NCBI GenBank assembly: GCA_964393865.1
Contig: CAYMUW010000052.1
Location: forward strand, 1-15,252
Length of the DNA: 15,252 nucleotides
Origin: Suilimivivens sp964393865
Lineage (GTDB): Bacteria > Bacillota > Clostridia > Lachnospirales > Lachnospiraceae
Reading direction: 5' to 3'
Shown here: positions 15,115 through 15,252 of the stretch, piece by piece
Layout of the letters: each line of letters begins with the position of its first letter
Numbering within the stretch: the stretch's first letter is position 1
The notes under the pieces: generated by a model
The model's input: the letters and a program-made list of their open reading frames with translations, nothing else
Databases searched by the model: none
Told to the model about the DNA's origin: nothing
Position numbers and translations under genes: made by a program

Positions 15115-15251
15115 TTCTTCGGGGTCGGGTGCAATTCCCTACCGGCGGTACAGTCCGCGACCCGTGATTGCCAAGAAACGGTTAGTCAAAGGCATCATGG
15201 CTGATTTGGTGAAATTCCAAAACCGACAGTAAAGTCTGGATGAGAGAAGAA
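15115..15251 (+). ncRNA. FMN riboswitch (RFN element) aptamer
   Basis: The closing helix pairs TTCTTC (15115-15120) with GAAGAA (15246-15251). Inside it the RFN core is plain to see. GGGGTCGGGTG-type sequence at 15121-15131 is followed by CCCTACCGGCGGT (15137-15149) and AGTCCGCGACCC (15152-15163). CTGATTTGGTGAAATTCC lies at 15201-15218, and ACCGACAGTAAAGTCTGGATG at 15222-15242. FMN binding normally shuts off riboflavin synthesis or uptake genes. The expression platform and the controlled gene lie beyond the right edge of the window, so whether control is by termination or by translation cannot be told. Confidence 0.95.
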
Positions 15252-15252
15252 A

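Overview
The window looks like chromosomal DNA from a Gram-positive member of the Clostridia, most likely a Lachnospiraceae-type gut anaerobe. The grounds are a tryptophan T-box leader, an FMN riboswitch, SecA and RF2 of Firmicutes type encoded side by side, Shine-Dalgarno sites rich in GGAGG-like motifs, sigma-A style promoters, Gram-positive lipoproteins and a DUF975 membrane protein. The species assignment is inference. I see no phage, plasmid, transposase, CRISPR, tRNA or rRNA signal.

Layout. 1-628 is a non-coding leader. It holds a consensus promoter, a T-box riboswitch whose specifier codon (UGG) and UGGC acceptor-binding motif both fit tRNA-Trp, the T-box terminator, and then an unexplained block of about 200 bases made of three back-to-back perfect hairpins and a degenerate tandem repeat. 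629-2017 is a stand-alone tryptophan synthase beta chain of the TrpB2 type. 2018-2236 carries its terminator, which overlaps a candidate promoter for the next unit. 2237-5951 is secA followed by prfB; prfB is read through a programmed +1 frameshift at an in-frame UGA. A bidirectional hairpin terminator containing the prfB stop codon separates it from a convergent three-gene minus-strand operon (7743 down to 5974). That operon encodes a small DUF4190-like membrane protein, a SprA-related putative zinc metalloprotease and a DUF975 membrane protein.

A divergent promoter region (7744-7897) then leads rightward into tex (7898-10285), an RNA-binding accessory factor with an unusually long low-complexity linker, and a von Willebrand factor A lipoprotein (10369-12180) whose ribosome-binding site lies in an imperfect hairpin. 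After a clear terminator comes an ABC importer operon of the NitT/TauT (NMT1/THI5-like) class in the order permease, ATPase, binding lipoprotein (12369-15020). The window closes with a strong promoter and a full FMN riboswitch aptamer (15115-15251) whose controlled gene lies outside.

Most of the window is conserved housekeeping sequence. The parts that deserve a second look are regulatory RNA (T-box plus hairpin block, RF2 frameshift site, occluded ribosome-binding site of the VWA gene) and the poorly characterised minus-strand operon. I did not find a convincing wholly new system.
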